A stretch of DNA of 64,000 nucleotides, from contig NZ_CP026604.1 of NCBI RefSeq assembly GCF_003063625.1, forward strand, positions 3,698,065 through 3,762,064, given 5' to 3'. Made by a program: the position numbers and the translations under genes. Within the stretch, counting starts at the first letter, position 1; the number at the start of each line of letters is the position of its first letter. The stretch comes from Saccharobesus litoralis (lineage in GTDB: Bacteria; Pseudomonadota; Gammaproteobacteria; Enterobacterales; Alteromonadaceae). Of the stretch, positions 1-12,642 are shown piece after piece. Below the pieces are notes generated by a model, which saw only the letters and a list, made by a program, of their open reading frames with translations, was not told the DNA's origin and did no database searches.

Positions 1-28
1 TTTGTACAAATTAACTCGTAAAGGGAGC

Positions 29-1894
29 TTAATTTTTCGGGCAAGCCAAGCAGACGGCATATAAACCACGAGGATCATTGAGTTGCGCAATTGCGTTATA
101 TTCACCGACTAATTTTTCTGCCATTGCCAGTAACTTATTGTCGTTATGCAAATTAATCTTGGCATCACCTAGGAATGCTTGAGCATTGCCTAATAATTGT
201 TTAATGAACACCTCTTGTGGGCTTAGCTCTTTTTCTACCAACCAGGTTTCATAGTTATCTAATTTGGCGAGCTCGGCTGCCGCCTCAATAGCTTGTTCAA
301 AATCTCCCAGCTTATCAACTAAGCCGAGTTCTTTTGCTTGTAAACCCGTCCAAACGCGACCTTGAGCGACTTGGTCTACTTGCTCTAAGGACATTTCACG
401 ACTATTTGCTACTAAGCTTATAAATTGCTGATAAGACTTTTCAACACTCATCTGAATTACGTTAGCTAAACGTTTATCAAGAGGTTTAGCTACACTCATA
501 CCAGCCATTTCGGTACTACCTACGCCATCAGCGTGAATACCTAAGTAATCTAAGGTATTTTCGAAGGTCATAAATAAGCCAAAAACGCCGATTGAGCCTG
601 TTATGGTTGTGGGAGCAGCCCAAATTTGATCAGCATTACTGGCTATCCAATAACCACCAGAGGCCGCCATAGAACTCATCGATGCTACAACTGGTTTGCC
701 AGCTTGTTTTAGTAGTTCAATTTCTTTGCGGATCACTTCGCTGGCAAACGCACTGCCGCCAGGGCTGTCTATACGCAATACGACCGCTTTAACTTTATCA
801 TTTAAGCGGGCTTTTTGTAGCAACATAGCTGTGCTATCGCCACCAATCTCACCGGCTTTTTGATGACCATTCAGAATCGTACCTTTGGCTACCACGATAG
901 CCACTTGGTTTTCTGAGTATACAGGCAGAGGAATGGGCGGCTTAACGACCTTAAGATAGTCTTTAAAATGAATTTGTTTAAAGCTCTTTTTATCTTTTGA
1001 CCAACCCACGGTTTCTGCGATCACGCTGCGGTATTCTTGACGCCCAGCTAACTGATCAACCCAGCCATTTTGTAGTGCATATTGAGCAAAGTCACCGCCA
1101 GCGGCTGCAAATTTATTGGTGAAAGCGTCTAAGGTTTCATCAAAGTTTTCGATGGCTATTTCACGTTGTTGCGCTACATCCTGCTTATATAAACGCCATA
1201 GCGTATCAACCCAAGCTTTGTTAGCTTCTTTTGCGGCTGGACTCATATCATCACGTAAAAATGGTTCAACTGCTGATTTGTAAGTCCCGACGCGAAACAC
1301 ATGGGCTGTAATTTTTAATTTATCAATTGCTGATTTGTAATAAGTAGGGTAAGTACCAAAACCGTCAAGTAAAACCATACCCATAGGGTCAAGCATAATG
1401 TGATCCGCGTAGCTTGCTAGGTAGTATTGGTTTTGGGTATAAACATCGCCAATGGCATAGATTTTTTTATCAGCCGCTGAAAATTTATTCAGAGCTTTAC
1501 CAATCAGCTTGAGTTTGTTGATGCTGGCACTGCGCATATCTTGTAAGCGTAATACAATTGCCTTAATCCGCTTGTCATGAGTCGCGTTGTCTATCACCTC
1601 AATGACATCTGTCAATAATGTCTCCGTGTCTTTACGGTTTGAATCGGATGCTTCGGCCATAAATTCTTCAACCGGATCAACTGCTCGTAATTGTTCTACA
1701 ATATCGCCGCGAATATCCAATACGAGTGCAGATCCGACAGGGATTGTAATCTCATCTTCATCTGACAAGATGGCGGCGACAATAACCAGTAATACGGTAA
1801 AGAAAATAAGGTTAATAATTACTCTTCGCGTTACATTGATTAAATCCCAAATTGAAGAGAAAACTCGGGCAATTCCTGATTTGCGTTGCGTCAT
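29..1894 (-). CDS. sppA: Signal peptide peptidase SppA, 67-kDa type
   Basis: This is an inner-membrane serine protease that degrades signal peptides left after secretion. The 621 residues match the long, duplicated SppA of enterobacteria (about 618). One N-terminal membrane segment (about residues 24-43) is followed by two ClpP-like domains. The expected catalytic Lys is K206 (in VGTYKSAVEP) and the nucleophile is S412 (in MAASGGYW), matching the Lys/Ser dyad split between the two halves. The start is an ATG giving a typical basic N-terminus. It is transcribed divergently from fadH. The family call is secure. Confidence 0.96.
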   Translation of the reverse strand: MTQRKSGIARVFSSIWDLINVTRRVIINLIFFTVLLVIVAAILSDEDEITIPVGSALVLDIRGDIVEQLRAVDPVEEFMAEASDSNRKDTETLLTDVIEVIDNATHDKRIKAIVLRLQDMRSASINKLKLIGKALNKFSAADKKIYAIGDVYTQNQYYLASYADHIMLDPMGMVLLDGFGTYPTYYKSAIDKLKITAHVFRVGTYKSAVEPFLRDDMSPAAKEANKAWVDTLWRLYKQDVAQQREIAIENFDETLDAFTNKFAAAGGDFAQYALQNGWVDQLAGRQEYRSVIAETVGWSKDKKSFKQIHFKDYLKVVKPPIPLPVYSENQVAIVVAKGTILNGHQKAGEIGGDSTAMLLQKARLNDKVKAVVLRIDSPGGSAFASEVIRKEIELLKQAGKPVVASMSSMAASGGYWIASNADQIWAAPTTITGSIGVFGLFMTFENTLDYLGIHADGVGSTEMAGMSVAKPLDKRLANVIQMSVEKSYQQFISLVANSREMSLEQVDQVAQGRVWTGLQAKELGLVDKLGDFEQAIEAAAELAKLDNYETWLVEKELSPQEVFIKQLLGNAQAFLGDAKINLHNDNKLLAMAEKLVGEYNAIAQLNDPRGLYAVCLACPKN

Positions 1895-2044
1895 ACAAAT
1901 AAACTAACGTTTTATACTCATTGATACGCCACAGTTTACACTGAAATAAAGGCAGCGTAACCCCGCTTTATCGCCATTATTAGTAAGCACAGCCGAGTTT
2001 TTTAATATTGTATTTTACAAAATATTTACATATCTCTTGTGTTC

Positions 2045-4185
<2,141 letters not shown>

Positions 4186-4663
4186 TTATTACAGTATAAA
4201 AGTAAAATTTACTTGCACTAGAGACAATACTTTTATTTAATTAACAGTGGTTTGCACGGTAGATGTGCTTTAAAAAATAATAAAAAAATAGTCTTTTGTT
4301 TTAGCGTTATTTAAATTTAGGGTTAAACTTAAAAGCGAGTAATAAGTGAAAACGAAAACTTATAACAAAATTAGTACACTATAAAGTAAATGGCTTGTTG
4401 GAATAATGTTTTATTTCACAGGTTACATATAGAGCAACGCAGTTAATTTATAATCAGCATTTTTGTATAACTCATTAGTTTTTTGTATTGGTTTAAACGA
4501 TATTAAAAATCAGGGTAGTTATAAACAACACACATGATTTAGGGCTGTATAAACGGTCCTCAGGACAATTGAGTTTTACACTCGCTTCTTAAGGACAAGA
4601 ACCAAAGTAGTGGATTGCTTTGGTTAACCCTAACCTACATAACACGTAAAGGTAATTTGTAAC
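4186..4663. other. 478-bp AT-rich intergenic region between fadH and the MCP gene
   Basis: I see no gene here. A 9-bp inverted repeat (4196-4204 with 4228-4236) lies just after fadH and may end its transcript, although no clear U-tract follows. A short palindrome GTCCTCAGGAC is at 4556-4566. A larger hairpin near the MCP start is listed separately. I found no sigma-54 or sigma-28 motif that I would defend. Confidence 0.5.
4600..4625 (+). other. Leader hairpin upstream of the chemoreceptor gene
   Basis: AACCAAAG (4600-4607) and CTTTGGTT (4618-4625) form a perfect 8-bp stem with a 10-nt loop, 39 bases before the MCP start codon. No U-run follows, so it does not look like a terminator. A role in the mRNA leader or as an operator is possible but unproven. 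Confidence 0.4.
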
Positions 4664-6151
4664 ATGATAAAGACGAATTCAATTGCTAACAAAGTGATGG
4701 TCTCGCTGGTTATAACCATAACCGCGGTCTTAGGTATCATTTCAATTGTTTCGTTTTTTGCGAGCCAGTCTTCTGAAAATGAAGCCTATGAGCAAAAGCA
4801 GAAATCGTTAGACAAGCAGCTACTGGTTATTTTACAAGATCCAGTTTTTTCATATGACTTTAAGCTTATTCAAAGCATTATTGATGCTTATACGCCTTTA
4901 TCTGAGATCACATCGATAGATGTCAAAGATCACCGAGGTAAGGAATTAGCAAAGGCGACTGATAAAGGGGAAACTGACTTTACTGCAGTGTTAGAGCTAA
5001 AAGGTGAAGATGGCGCGAAAATTGGCTCAATAACAGTCGGGTATTCACGCCAAGCAATATCGGCTCGTTTAGGGGCATTAGCTTGGGAAAAAGTCATTAC
5101 GTTAATCGCTTCGCTGATAATACTGAGTGCGATATTGGTTTTCGTCATCAAAAAGATTGTTGTTGGGCCTGTTGAAGATGTATCGCGAATTTTATCTGAT
5201 ATTGCAGCGGGTGGCGGTGATTTAACGCAGCGCGTACCGGTAGCTTCGAACGATGAGGTTGGTGTTTTAGCGAAAAGCTTTAACTCCTTCATTCAAACCG
5301 TGCAAGAGATTGTGTCTGACGTGGCCAGTGGTGCAAGTAACTTGGCTGAGCTTTCTGGTCGAGTGAGTCATGTTTGTCATTCAACATCAACCAGTACTCA
5401 GCATCAAAAAGAGCAAACCGAGCAATCTCTTATTTATTTGAAGCAGTTAGGTGAAGCCACTTCTGAAATTGCACAAAATGCCGAATTAACCGCTGCGACT
5501 AGCCAATCTGCCTATGATACAGCTGGTGAAAGTAAGGCCGGTGTTGAAGCTAGCTTAGAATTAGTTCGCTCGTTAGTAACAGAGTTAGACAATACTGCAG
5601 AGGTTGCGACTCAATTACGTAGTGAAAGTGATAACATTGGTAGCGTATTAGATGTAATTAAAGGTATTGCAGAGCAAACTAACTTACTTGCATTAAACGC
5701 GGCCATTGAAGCTGCACGAGCGGGTGAGTCAGGTCGCGGTTTCGCTGTGGTTGCCGATGAAGTTAGAGCATTAGCACATAAAACGCGTCAGTCTACTGAA
5801 GAAATCGAATCGATTATTTCTTCGCTACAAGGTCGAGCTGAAGCGTCATTTGAAGCCACGCATAAATCTAAAGGTTTAGTTAACGAAACTATTCACTCTG
5901 TAGAGAAGACTTCAGGTTCGTTTATTGAAATATCTGAACAAATGAGCCAAATTAACGACATGATTATTCAGGTGGCTAGCGCCTCAGAAGAGCAGGCTAA
6001 CCTAACTCGTGAAGTTACTTCAACTATGGAAAGCTTATGTGACGATGCACAACAACTGGCTGTTGAGTCGCAAGAAATGGAACAAAGCAGTGATGCCATG
6101 GTTAAAGTTGAGAAACAATTGTCAGAGAAAATATCTCAGTTTAAGTTCTAA
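4664..6151 (+). CDS. Methyl-accepting chemotaxis protein
   Basis: This is a transmembrane chemoreceptor that signals through CheA and CheW. A membrane segment (about 11-34) is followed by a small periplasmic sensor region of about 110 residues, too short for a double-Cache domain. A second membrane segment (about 146-169), a HAMP linker and the cytoplasmic signalling coiled coil complete it. The conserved hairpin tip reads [19 protein letters not shown]. There is no C-terminal NWE-type CheR tether. The ligand cannot be told from sequence. It stands alone, flanked by a long leader and a strong terminator. AAAGG upstream serves as the ribosome site. Confidence 0.93.
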   Translation: MIKTNSIANKVMVSLVITITAVLGIISIVSFFASQSSENEAYEQKQKSLDKQLLVILQDPVFSYDFKLIQSIIDAYTPLSEITSIDVKDHRGKELAKATDKGETDFTAVLELKGEDGAKIGSITVGYSRQAISARLGALAWEKVITLIASLIILSAILVFVIKKIVVGPVEDVSRILSDIAAGGGDLTQRVPVASNDEVGVLAKSFNSFIQTVQEIVSDVASGASNLAELSGRVSHVCHSTSTSTQHQKEQTEQSLIYLKQLGEATSEIAQNAELTAATSQSAYDTAGESKAGVEASLELVRSLVTELDNTAEVATQLRSESDNIGSVLDVIKGIAEQTNLLALNAAIEAARAGESGRGFAVVADEVRALAHKTRQSTEEIESIISSLQGRAEASFEATHKSKGLVNETIHSVEKTSGSFIEISEQMSQINDMIIQVASASEEQANLTREVTSTMESLCDDAQQLAVESQEMEQSSDAMVKVEKQLSEKISQFKF

Positions 6152-6173
6152 TGATTTAACCGACAGAATAACG

Positions 6174-6203
6174 AAAAAAACCGCGTTTACCGCGGTTTTT
6201 TTA
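6174..6203. terminator. Bidirectional rho-independent terminator
   Basis: A CCGCG / CGCGG stem (6181-6185 and 6191-6195) with a 5-nt loop is preceded by a run of A and followed by a run of T. It can therefore end both the MCP transcript (+) and, from the other side, the pfkA transcript (-). Confidence 0.85.
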
Positions 6204-6416
6204 TGTTCTAATTTTGTGTGCTCGACGCATTTGGTTTTACTAATTTACTTTAATTGACTGTTTTTTAGACGATTATTTATACTTGAAGAGCCTGCGAACC
6301 AAGCCAAACTATCGCATACGTCATTAAATTTCTACTTTCATTTTAGATGATTGGCAGTCGGTAGTACTCGCTTGAAATACTGAATAGCGACCTTTTACTT
6401 ATCTTAAAAATCGCTA

Positions 6417-7439
6417 TTAAATTGTAGATTTAGTGCAATTGGATAATATTTCAACACTGTCAAATACTTTAGCTTGAATGTCACTTAGTTTTTTATCTAC
6501 CGGTTTTTTATTATTAACACAATCACTAATCGCGGTTAGCGTAAGCTCGTTGCTTATTTCACCTACCATCATTAACGAATGGCCATTTTTTATCGCTTCT
6601 ACCGCGAATACACCTAGCTTTGTTGCTAATATTCGGTCAAAGCCATTTGGACATCCTCCACGTTGAATATGGCCTAAAATCACGGGGCGGCATTCAATCC
6701 CTATTTGTTCTGTTAGTACTTGAGATAAATCATACGCGCCGCCCGGCCAGAGATTTTCTGAAATCACTATGATATAGCTAGAACGGCCATGTAGTTTTCG
6801 AGCGGATTCAACATGCTGAATAATGCAATCGAGTTCTTGATGAATGTCCTTTAAACCTTCGGGATAAATAATTTGTTCAGCACCTGAGGCTATGCCTGAG
6901 GATAAGGCGATAAAGCCCGCATCACGCCCCATCACTTCTACCATAAATATACGTTCAAATGCGTCAGCGGTGTCGCGTAGCTTATCTATTGCATCTATTA
7001 CGGTTTCGGTCGCGGTTTGAAAGCCAATCGTGTTGTCAGAACCAGATAAATCATTGTCAATCGTCCCAGGTATGCCAATGAGCTGTCCTTGCCAATATTT
7101 AGATAAGTGCATCATGCCGCGTAGTGAGCCATCACCACCGATCACGATAAGCGCATCAATCTCAGCTGCATCTAAATGCTTGGCGGCCAATTTGATACCA
7201 GACTCTGTTTTAAACTTGCTGCACCTTGCACTTTTTAATAGGGTGCCACCTTTTTGAATAATATGTCGCACCTGTTGCATTGTCAGTAACTCAATTTCGT
7301 TATCCACTAAGCCGTTGTAGCCGTGGCGAAAACCATAAACTTGATAGCCAAAGTGTAGCGCTGTCAAAACGACAGATCGTATACAGGCATTCATACCAGG
7401 CGCATCGCCACCACTTGTCAGAACTGCAATTCGTTTCAT
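6417..7439 (-). CDS. pfkA: ATP-dependent 6-phosphofructokinase
   Basis: The enzyme phosphorylates fructose 6-phosphate in the committed step of glycolysis. At 340 residues it is slightly longer than E. coli PfkA (320). Visible motifs are GGDAPGMNA at the N-terminus, GGDGS (Gly rather than Asp at the second position, which indicates ATP over pyrophosphate use) and the catalytic PGTIDND loop. GHIQRGG lies in the substrate site. It is divergent from apbE and is probably a single-gene unit ended by the terminator at 6174-6203. The annotation is secure. Confidence 0.95.
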   Translation of the reverse strand: MKRIAVLTSGGDAPGMNACIRSVVLTALHFGYQVYGFRHGYNGLVDNEIELLTMQQVRHIIQKGGTLLKSARCSKFKTESGIKLAAKHLDAAEIDALIVIGGDGSLRGMMHLSKYWQGQLIGIPGTIDNDLSGSDNTIGFQTATETVIDAIDKLRDTADAFERIFMVEVMGRDAGFIALSSGIASGAEQIIYPEGLKDIHQELDCIIQHVESARKLHGRSSYIIVISENLWPGGAYDLSQVLTEQIGIECRPVILGHIQRGGCPNGFDRILATKLGVFAVEAIKNGHSLMMVGEISNELTLTAISDCVNNKKPVDKKLSDIQAKVFDSVEILSNCTKSTI

Positions 7440-7595
7440 ATCGTTCTCAAATTTTTAAACGTGTTTATGGGCAAAGTTTAGCTAAGATATCAACTTCCTG
7501 TATGAAAATTGTTGATCTATATTCAGTTTTTTTTCGCGGCTTGCTTAATGTATAGTGGCCGTCTATACGTTGTCGCGATTGTCTATTGTCACCCA

Positions 7596-8567
7596 ATGAA
7601 ATTAATTAATAGTGCCATACTCATCATTCCTTTGCTGCTGAGTTTTTCAAGCCAAGCGAGTTGGATTAATCACGAATTCAAAGTCATGGGAACCCAAGCT
7701 AAAGTCAAGTTTTGGTCAGAACTTTCTGAGCGTCAGGCGGAGCAGGTGGTTGAATCAATAGTCGCAGAAATGCAGCGAATTGATAATGAAATGAGCCCGT
7801 ACAAGCCTACTAGCTTGTTGAGTCAAATAAATCGCAACGCAAGTAAGGGTTGGGTTGTTGTTACGCCTGAGTTGTACCACTTGTTTACCACGGCCACAAA
7901 AATTTCTAGCTTAAGTCACGGCGCGTTTGATATTACCTATGCATCCGTTGGTTATCAGTATAATTACCGTGAAAAAGTAAAACCGAATAAGCAGTTTATT
8001 GCACAACATATACAAGCGATTGATTATCAAGCGGTCGAATTGGCGAAGAATAAATATCAGGTTAGGTTTACCCAGCCTAATGTTAAGGTTGATTTAGGCG
8101 GGATAGCTAAAGGCTTAGCGGTTAAAAATTGTTTGCAAATATTACGCGACAGCAATGTTAAACATGCATTAGTCAGTGCTGGCGGCGACACGGGGCTGTT
8201 GGGAGATAAGCGAGGACGCGACTGGATAGTTGGGGTTAAACACCCAAGGGCAAGCAGCCAGCAAGCCGTGGTATTGCCATTAAATAATGAAGCTATTTCT
8301 ACCAGTGGCGATTATGAGCGTTATTTTATTGAAGATGGTATGCGTTATCACCATATCATCAATCCCAACACTGGGGATTCGGCACGAGAGGTACTGAGTG
8401 TGTCTGTAATAGGGGCTGATCCTGTTTATACCGATGCCTTATCAACCACTGTATTTGTTAAAGGCTTGCAAAAAGGCTTAGCACTTATTGAATCAATTGC
8501 AGGTTATGAAGCGATAGTGATAGATAAAAAACTAACGCTTCATTTTTCCTCTGGGTTAAAGAATTAA
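7596..8567 (+). CDS. apbE: FAD:protein FMN transferase (ApbE/Ftp), exported
   Basis: ApbE proteins attach FMN covalently to Thr/Ser of extracytoplasmic redox proteins, using FAD. Family motifs are present in order: FDITYASVGY, VDLGGIAKG, SAGGDTG, STSGDYERY and HHIINPNTG. I start at the ATG at 7596 because it gives a clean signal peptide (MKLINSAILIIPLLLSFSSQAS) and 323 residues. The upstream in-frame start at 7509 would add a poorly fitting 29 residues. No lipobox is seen. The stop overlaps the stop of the convergent DUF1501-like gene by 4 bp. No flavinylation target motif was recognised in the neighbouring proteins. Confidence 0.9.
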   Translation: MKLINSAILIIPLLLSFSSQASWINHEFKVMGTQAKVKFWSELSERQAEQVVESIVAEMQRIDNEMSPYKPTSLLSQINRNASKGWVVVTPELYHLFTTATKISSLSHGAFDITYASVGYQYNYREKVKPNKQFIAQHIQAIDYQAVELAKNKYQVRFTQPNVKVDLGGIAKGLAVKNCLQILRDSNVKHALVSAGGDTGLLGDKRGRDWIVGVKHPRASSQQAVVLPLNNEAISTSGDYERYFIEDGMRYHHIINPNTGDSAREVLSVSVIGADPVYTDALSTTVFVKGLQKGLALIESIAGYEAIVIDKKLTLHFSSGLKN

Positions 8568-10165
8568 CCCGTTGTTGCCATTGAGCTGGTGATGATAGGT
8601 TCAAATGCCGTAAGTGAATCTAACATGATTGCGTTACCTAAACCTTGCCCAGGTACAACATTAGTGAACAGGTTTTGTTCGCCATGTAATGCCATATAAT
8701 TGAGTAATACAGTTTGCACTAATAAGTTCACATTGTTGGCTGCGGGTGAAGAGGCTGTTTCAACCGATGCATCGGAGCGCATAAAGCCTATTTGCTGACT
8801 CATGGCTTTGGCTGTCTCATTGGCTCCCATTAATACAGGTCGTCCGCTTGGATTATAAACTAAGAAGAAAGATGCGCCTGTTGATGAATTATCACCTGTC
8901 CATTCACCTTTACCACGCCCTTCAATTGAGTCATCAATTCGCCCGTTACTGGCTACAGAACCATCGCTAAAGACATACATCATTAATGGCATATTACGAC
9001 GTGCGGCATATTCTAAACACGCGCCCATACAGCGACCGGCACGTAAGTCTCTGAGTTCTCCGGTGCCACGTTCACCCGTATGGTAGTCAAAGCCACCCAT
9101 AGTGATTGTGCCAGCGCCAGCATAGCCATTGATCACCAGCTTCATGACAGAGGCTGTTTTTTGAAATTCAGATTCGTTGTTAAATTCTTCGCTGGTAAAA
9201 ATACCGGCTGGTCCAACAATATCAGGGTCGAGTATTGGATCTAAGGTTGAAGGATCGCCAAATCGGTCGGCTAAATCAGCACTTTTAACATAACCACAGC
9301 GCAGCATTTCTTTTATTACGTCGTCGCGACTGACACCTGTACTAATGCGTGATAGTTTTTTATCACTAATGCGCACTATGTTTTCCATAACAGTTACCGC
9401 GTCAGATTGTGACAATAAACTAAATAAGTCGCCAAGATCGACCAACCCTGTGACATCGCTAGGGCGATCAATTTTTGTTGGTCGTTTACTGAGATCAATA
9501 AAATTAGCCGGTGCCATTGAGTTACCGCCAGAGTCGGTATTGCGAGATCCTATTAACGGCATGAGTGATCCATTGGCGCCAGCCGCCGCGATAGCATACA
9601 TGGGATTATGTGGGTTGTTTCCAGTGTCGTTGTCGGAGCGAGCAGGGATCACTGCCCCATTTATTGCCGCGGCTGTCTCAGGCGAGACACGCTCTAAAAT
9701 ACCCTGTAAAAACTGCGAGTCAGAATGAAATGCAAGGCCCAAATCCGTATTAATAAAATCGTTGGTATCGGTTTGGCTATTAACGACAGCTGGCGTCATG
9801 TCACCAGGTAAACCTAACTTGCTATAACCCGCGGTTGAGAGAAAATCGAGCTGACCGCCAACCCCGCCTGTTAGTACATTAGAACCGGCTATATTAGCGC
9901 CACCGGCTAAATCAAAAGCAATGAAGGGAATTTTACCAGCGCCTTGTACATTAATACCGCAAGCTTGGCGTAATGTTTGAATATCATCTTTAAGTGCCGC
10001 ATGCGCTTGGTGCGGGTTACCAAATAGACTGAATAAAGATAGCCCGCCAACCACTGACGCGCCTTTACGTAAACCGGTCGAAATAAAGTCTCGGCGTGTA
10101 TAAGGGCGGGCATGATCGCTAAACAACAACGGAGCATCTGGATGTAAGGCTTTACGTTTACTCAT
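8564..10165 (-). CDS. Tat-exported DUF1501-like protein
   Basis: The 533-residue protein starts with a twin-arginine signal (YTRRDFISTG, then a hydrophobic stretch ending near AHA at about residue 55), so it is predicted to be exported folded. The C-terminal half has the layout of DUF1501/sulfatase-like proteins: FDYHTGERGTGELRDL, then MYVFSDGSVASNGR. Function is unknown. It is the last gene of a three-gene minus-strand unit after two cytochrome c-like proteins, 21 bp after the LamG gene. The same grouping of DUF1501-like and haem proteins is familiar from planctomycetes. The family call is moderate. Confidence 0.6.
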   Translation of the reverse strand: MSKRKALHPDAPLLFSDHARPYTRRDFISTGLRKGASVVGGLSLFSLFGNPHQAHAALKDDIQTLRQACGINVQGAGKIPFIAFDLAGGANIAGSNVLTGGVGGQLDFLSTAGYSKLGLPGDMTPAVVNSQTDTNDFINTDLGLAFHSDSQFLQGILERVSPETAAAINGAVIPARSDNDTGNNPHNPMYAIAAAGANGSLMPLIGSRNTDSGGNSMAPANFIDLSKRPTKIDRPSDVTGLVDLGDLFSLLSQSDAVTVMENIVRISDKKLSRISTGVSRDDVIKEMLRCGYVKSADLADRFGDPSTLDPILDPDIVGPAGIFTSEEFNNESEFQKTASVMKLVINGYAGAGTITMGGFDYHTGERGTGELRDLRAGRCMGACLEYAARRNMPLMMYVFSDGSVASNGRIDDSIEGRGKGEWTGDNSSTGASFFLVYNPSGRPVLMGANETAKAMSQQIGFMRSDASVETASSPAANNVNLLVQTVLLNYMALHGEQNLFTNVVPGQGLGNAIMLDSLTAFEPIITSSMATTG

Positions 10166-10186
10166 CTTTTTTATCGGTTCCTGTTG

Positions 10187-12640
10187 TTATTGTATTAGCA
10201 ACGTTGCGCTGGCCATAACCGCGGCACAGGTTGATTTAGCAACTGTTTTTGTTCGTTCTGCATCGCAGCCACCGGGACAAATTGTCGACAGTGGTCTCAC
10301 CAATTGCTCTTCTAAAGTGGGTAATAGCTCAGATTTTAATGGTTGGCTTTGTAAATTACTTGGCAGCATTTTATTGAGAATACCATTAACCAGTTCTTGA
10401 CGTTGTGCTATTGACAATAACGCCACATTGGAAGCCTGGGTAAAATCTATTGTTGGTAACCAAGAGGTACGTATACTGGTATCTTCAATGGCTTGGTCAC
10501 AGTAGGCGATTGCGAGCTGGGTGATAGCCATTTGCTGAGCTGATACAAAGGTTTCAATATTTTCGCCTGACGGTAATTGGCGCTGCACTAATTGATAAGT
10601 ACTGCGGACTTTGGCGTTGCTAGCCGGAATACCGGTTAATTGACTCATTGAGGCATTAATTTCAGCAAAATTACGCATGCCAATACTCGGTTGCGCAGTG
10701 TCGTCAGGCGTTTCAACTGGTGTGCTGACAGCAGGCTCACTTCTCACGTAAGTTTTATCTGCGAGCTGCTCAAAAGTTAAGAAAAACTCGTCTTGCTCAC
10801 TACCATTTTCGATAGGGATAATGGTGCCTAAGCGAGAAATTGGGTAGGGCTCGGCGGTGGAGATATTGATATTTTTACTCACTACTCTATTCATACTCGC
10901 GAAAGATTGCCCGACTTCACTTTCTTTACCATTGATACCAAGTCGCATACCTTTAATAGGTAGGTCTTCAGGCAAGGAGTTACCATCGAGATTCACTAAT
11001 TTAGGTGTAGAAAATAAATAGCTGTAATTATCAAATTGGCTGACTTCAAACAGGACATAAGTGTTAGGTAAATTGATGATGTCACTAATTGAAAACAATA
11101 AGAAAAACTTCTGACCTACACCCACATCAAAGTTTTGCTTAATTTGTTCAGGCGTTAATGCCCTGTTAAATATGGCTAAATAGCGCATACTGCCTTGCCA
11201 TTGGTAATTATTTGATGCTTCGTTACCTATCATTAACGCAAAGCTGTCGTTCCAATTAGCGATGGGGGACATCTCTTCGTCACTAACATCAATTAGCTCA
11301 CCATTTACATAGAGCTTACGGCCTTCGTTAGGTTTATAAGTTATCACCACATGTTGCAGTGTTGCTTGCAGCACTTCATCAGCATCTGGTGTACTGAGTG
11401 CGGGCTCACCATTGGGGCTATTGGCGCTAGTTCGCAGCATGAAGTCGTAATTATATAGTGTTTGTCCTAGTGTAAAGTTGCGCTCGGTATCACCAGATGA
11501 GTAGCTGATAATACGTGCAGGACCTTCTTGAAATACATTGCCAGGAGTAACCCAAGTTTCAATAGCAAACTCGCCTGTTGACACAATCAAGTCATGAATT
11601 TTTTTACTGTCGGCTGTCGATGCTTGCGCCTTGCCCGAGTTTATTTTCACGCCCCAGCTTCCTAACCATTCTATATTACCGCTTAATCTGAGATTGGCGG
11701 CAGGCGATACAGGGGAGGTGTCATAAGCAATCGCACCGGAGCCGGTTTTAAATTGATAGAGCGCGATCACGTCAGATTCGTAGCGCCCTCCGGTAGCGGC
11801 AACAACTCCGTCTGTCATACGAAGTGCTTTTGAAATAATAAAGTTACTGTCTACCTTATTGGGGGTGATGCTGTCGCTTAATGCCTTGACTGCGGTTAGC
11901 ATTTCTTGGCCATTTAACTGGCAGTTGCTCCAACAATTGTGAAATTCATTGGTCAAGCGCACAACCAAGCGTGACATTTCTGGTTGGTCAAGGTTAATCA
12001 CACGTTTGGCAGCTTCATACGACAGTGCCGCGTCATTGCTTGCAAAGAAGGGCGATTGAGCAAACTGAGCTGACTCTTGGTGACAATGACCACAATATTG
12101 GGTGAGGATAGGATGCACTTGTGTGTTAAATACCGAGCTACTATCAGGAAAGCTTTTACTTTCACCAGGGTCTTTTTCCTCCGGTGCGGTAAAGTCGATT
12201 TCATTTACTTTACTTTCTCTATCTCCAGCCCATAAGCGGATCCATTGCGTCATAGTATCAGCACAAGCTTGGTCACTGGCAAGCCAGCAATTGTGCCCGT
12301 TGGCAACTTTGGTTACGAGTCTTGAGTTGTCGGCATCGGTTAAATCAACCAGTGAAAATGCTGCACTATAGGCTAAATTCACATTAGCAAAATCAGCAAA
12401 ATAGGGAGCTTGACCTTCCTCTTCATTATGACAATCACCGCATTTATTGGGGGTGATATTCTGCCAAACTGACTGTTGGAATTTGCGAATATCTTCGGTT
12501 TGTGCTGCTGGGCCTTTATAAACGTTTGATTTTTCTTCAATTTGCTCAGGTGGAATACTTTCAACTTCGCCTCCACCACATGCGCAAAGTGTTATTAGTA
12601 TAAAGGCGAAAATACAGTGACGGTTGAAATAATGCTTCAC
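10187..12640 (-). CDS. Lipoprotein with two cytochrome c motifs and a LamG/concanavalin-like domain
   Basis: I place the start at GTG 12640. It follows a GGGAG ribosome site at good spacing and gives a classic lipoprotein signal (lipobox TLCA|C at residue 21). The ATG at 12658 would overlap the upstream gene. Haem motifs are CGDCH and CGHCH at about residues 67-71 and 183-187. A LamG-like beta-sandwich lies at about 300-500 (KTGSGAIAYDTS, EFAIETWV, KLYVNGELID, RALTPEQIKQNF). The C-terminal 300 residues are unrecognised. It probably sits in the outer membrane facing the periplasm or exterior. Substrate and partners are unknown. Confidence 0.65.
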   Translation of the reverse strand: MKHYFNRHCIFAFILITLCACGGGEVESIPPEQIEEKSNVYKGPAAQTEDIRKFQQSVWQNITPNKCGDCHNEEEGQAPYFADFANVNLAYSAAFSLVDLTDADNSRLVTKVANGHNCWLASDQACADTMTQWIRLWAGDRESKVNEIDFTAPEEKDPGESKSFPDSSSVFNTQVHPILTQYCGHCHQESAQFAQSPFFASNDAALSYEAAKRVINLDQPEMSRLVVRLTNEFHNCWSNCQLNGQEMLTAVKALSDSITPNKVDSNFIISKALRMTDGVVAATGGRYESDVIALYQFKTGSGAIAYDTSPVSPAANLRLSGNIEWLGSWGVKINSGKAQASTADSKKIHDLIVSTGEFAIETWVTPGNVFQEGPARIISYSSGDTERNFTLGQTLYNYDFMLRTSANSPNGEPALSTPDADEVLQATLQHVVITYKPNEGRKLYVNGELIDVSDEEMSPIANWNDSFALMIGNEASNNYQWQGSMRYLAIFNRALTPEQIKQNFDVGVGQKFFLLFSISDIINLPNTYVLFEVSQFDNYSYLFSTPKLVNLDGNSLPEDLPIKGMRLGINGKESEVGQSFASMNRVVSKNINISTAEPYPISRLGTIIPIENGSEQDEFFLTFEQLADKTYVRSEPAVSTPVETPDDTAQPSIGMRNFAEINASMSQLTGIPASNAKVRSTYQLVQRQLPSGENIETFVSAQQMAITQLAIAYCDQAIEDTSIRTSWLPTIDFTQASNVALLSIAQRQELVNGILNKMLPSNLQSQPLKSELLPTLEEQLVRPLSTICPGGCDAERTKTVAKSTCAAVMASATLLIQ

Positions 12641-12642
12641 TA

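Noticed and set aside
4547-4660. c-di-GMP riboswitch in the MCP leader
   Set aside because: The hairpins do not fit the GEMM core; the conserved unpaired bases are missing.
7509-7595. N-terminal extension of ApbE
   Set aside because: It would bury the signal peptide; ATG 7596 gives a normal exported protein.
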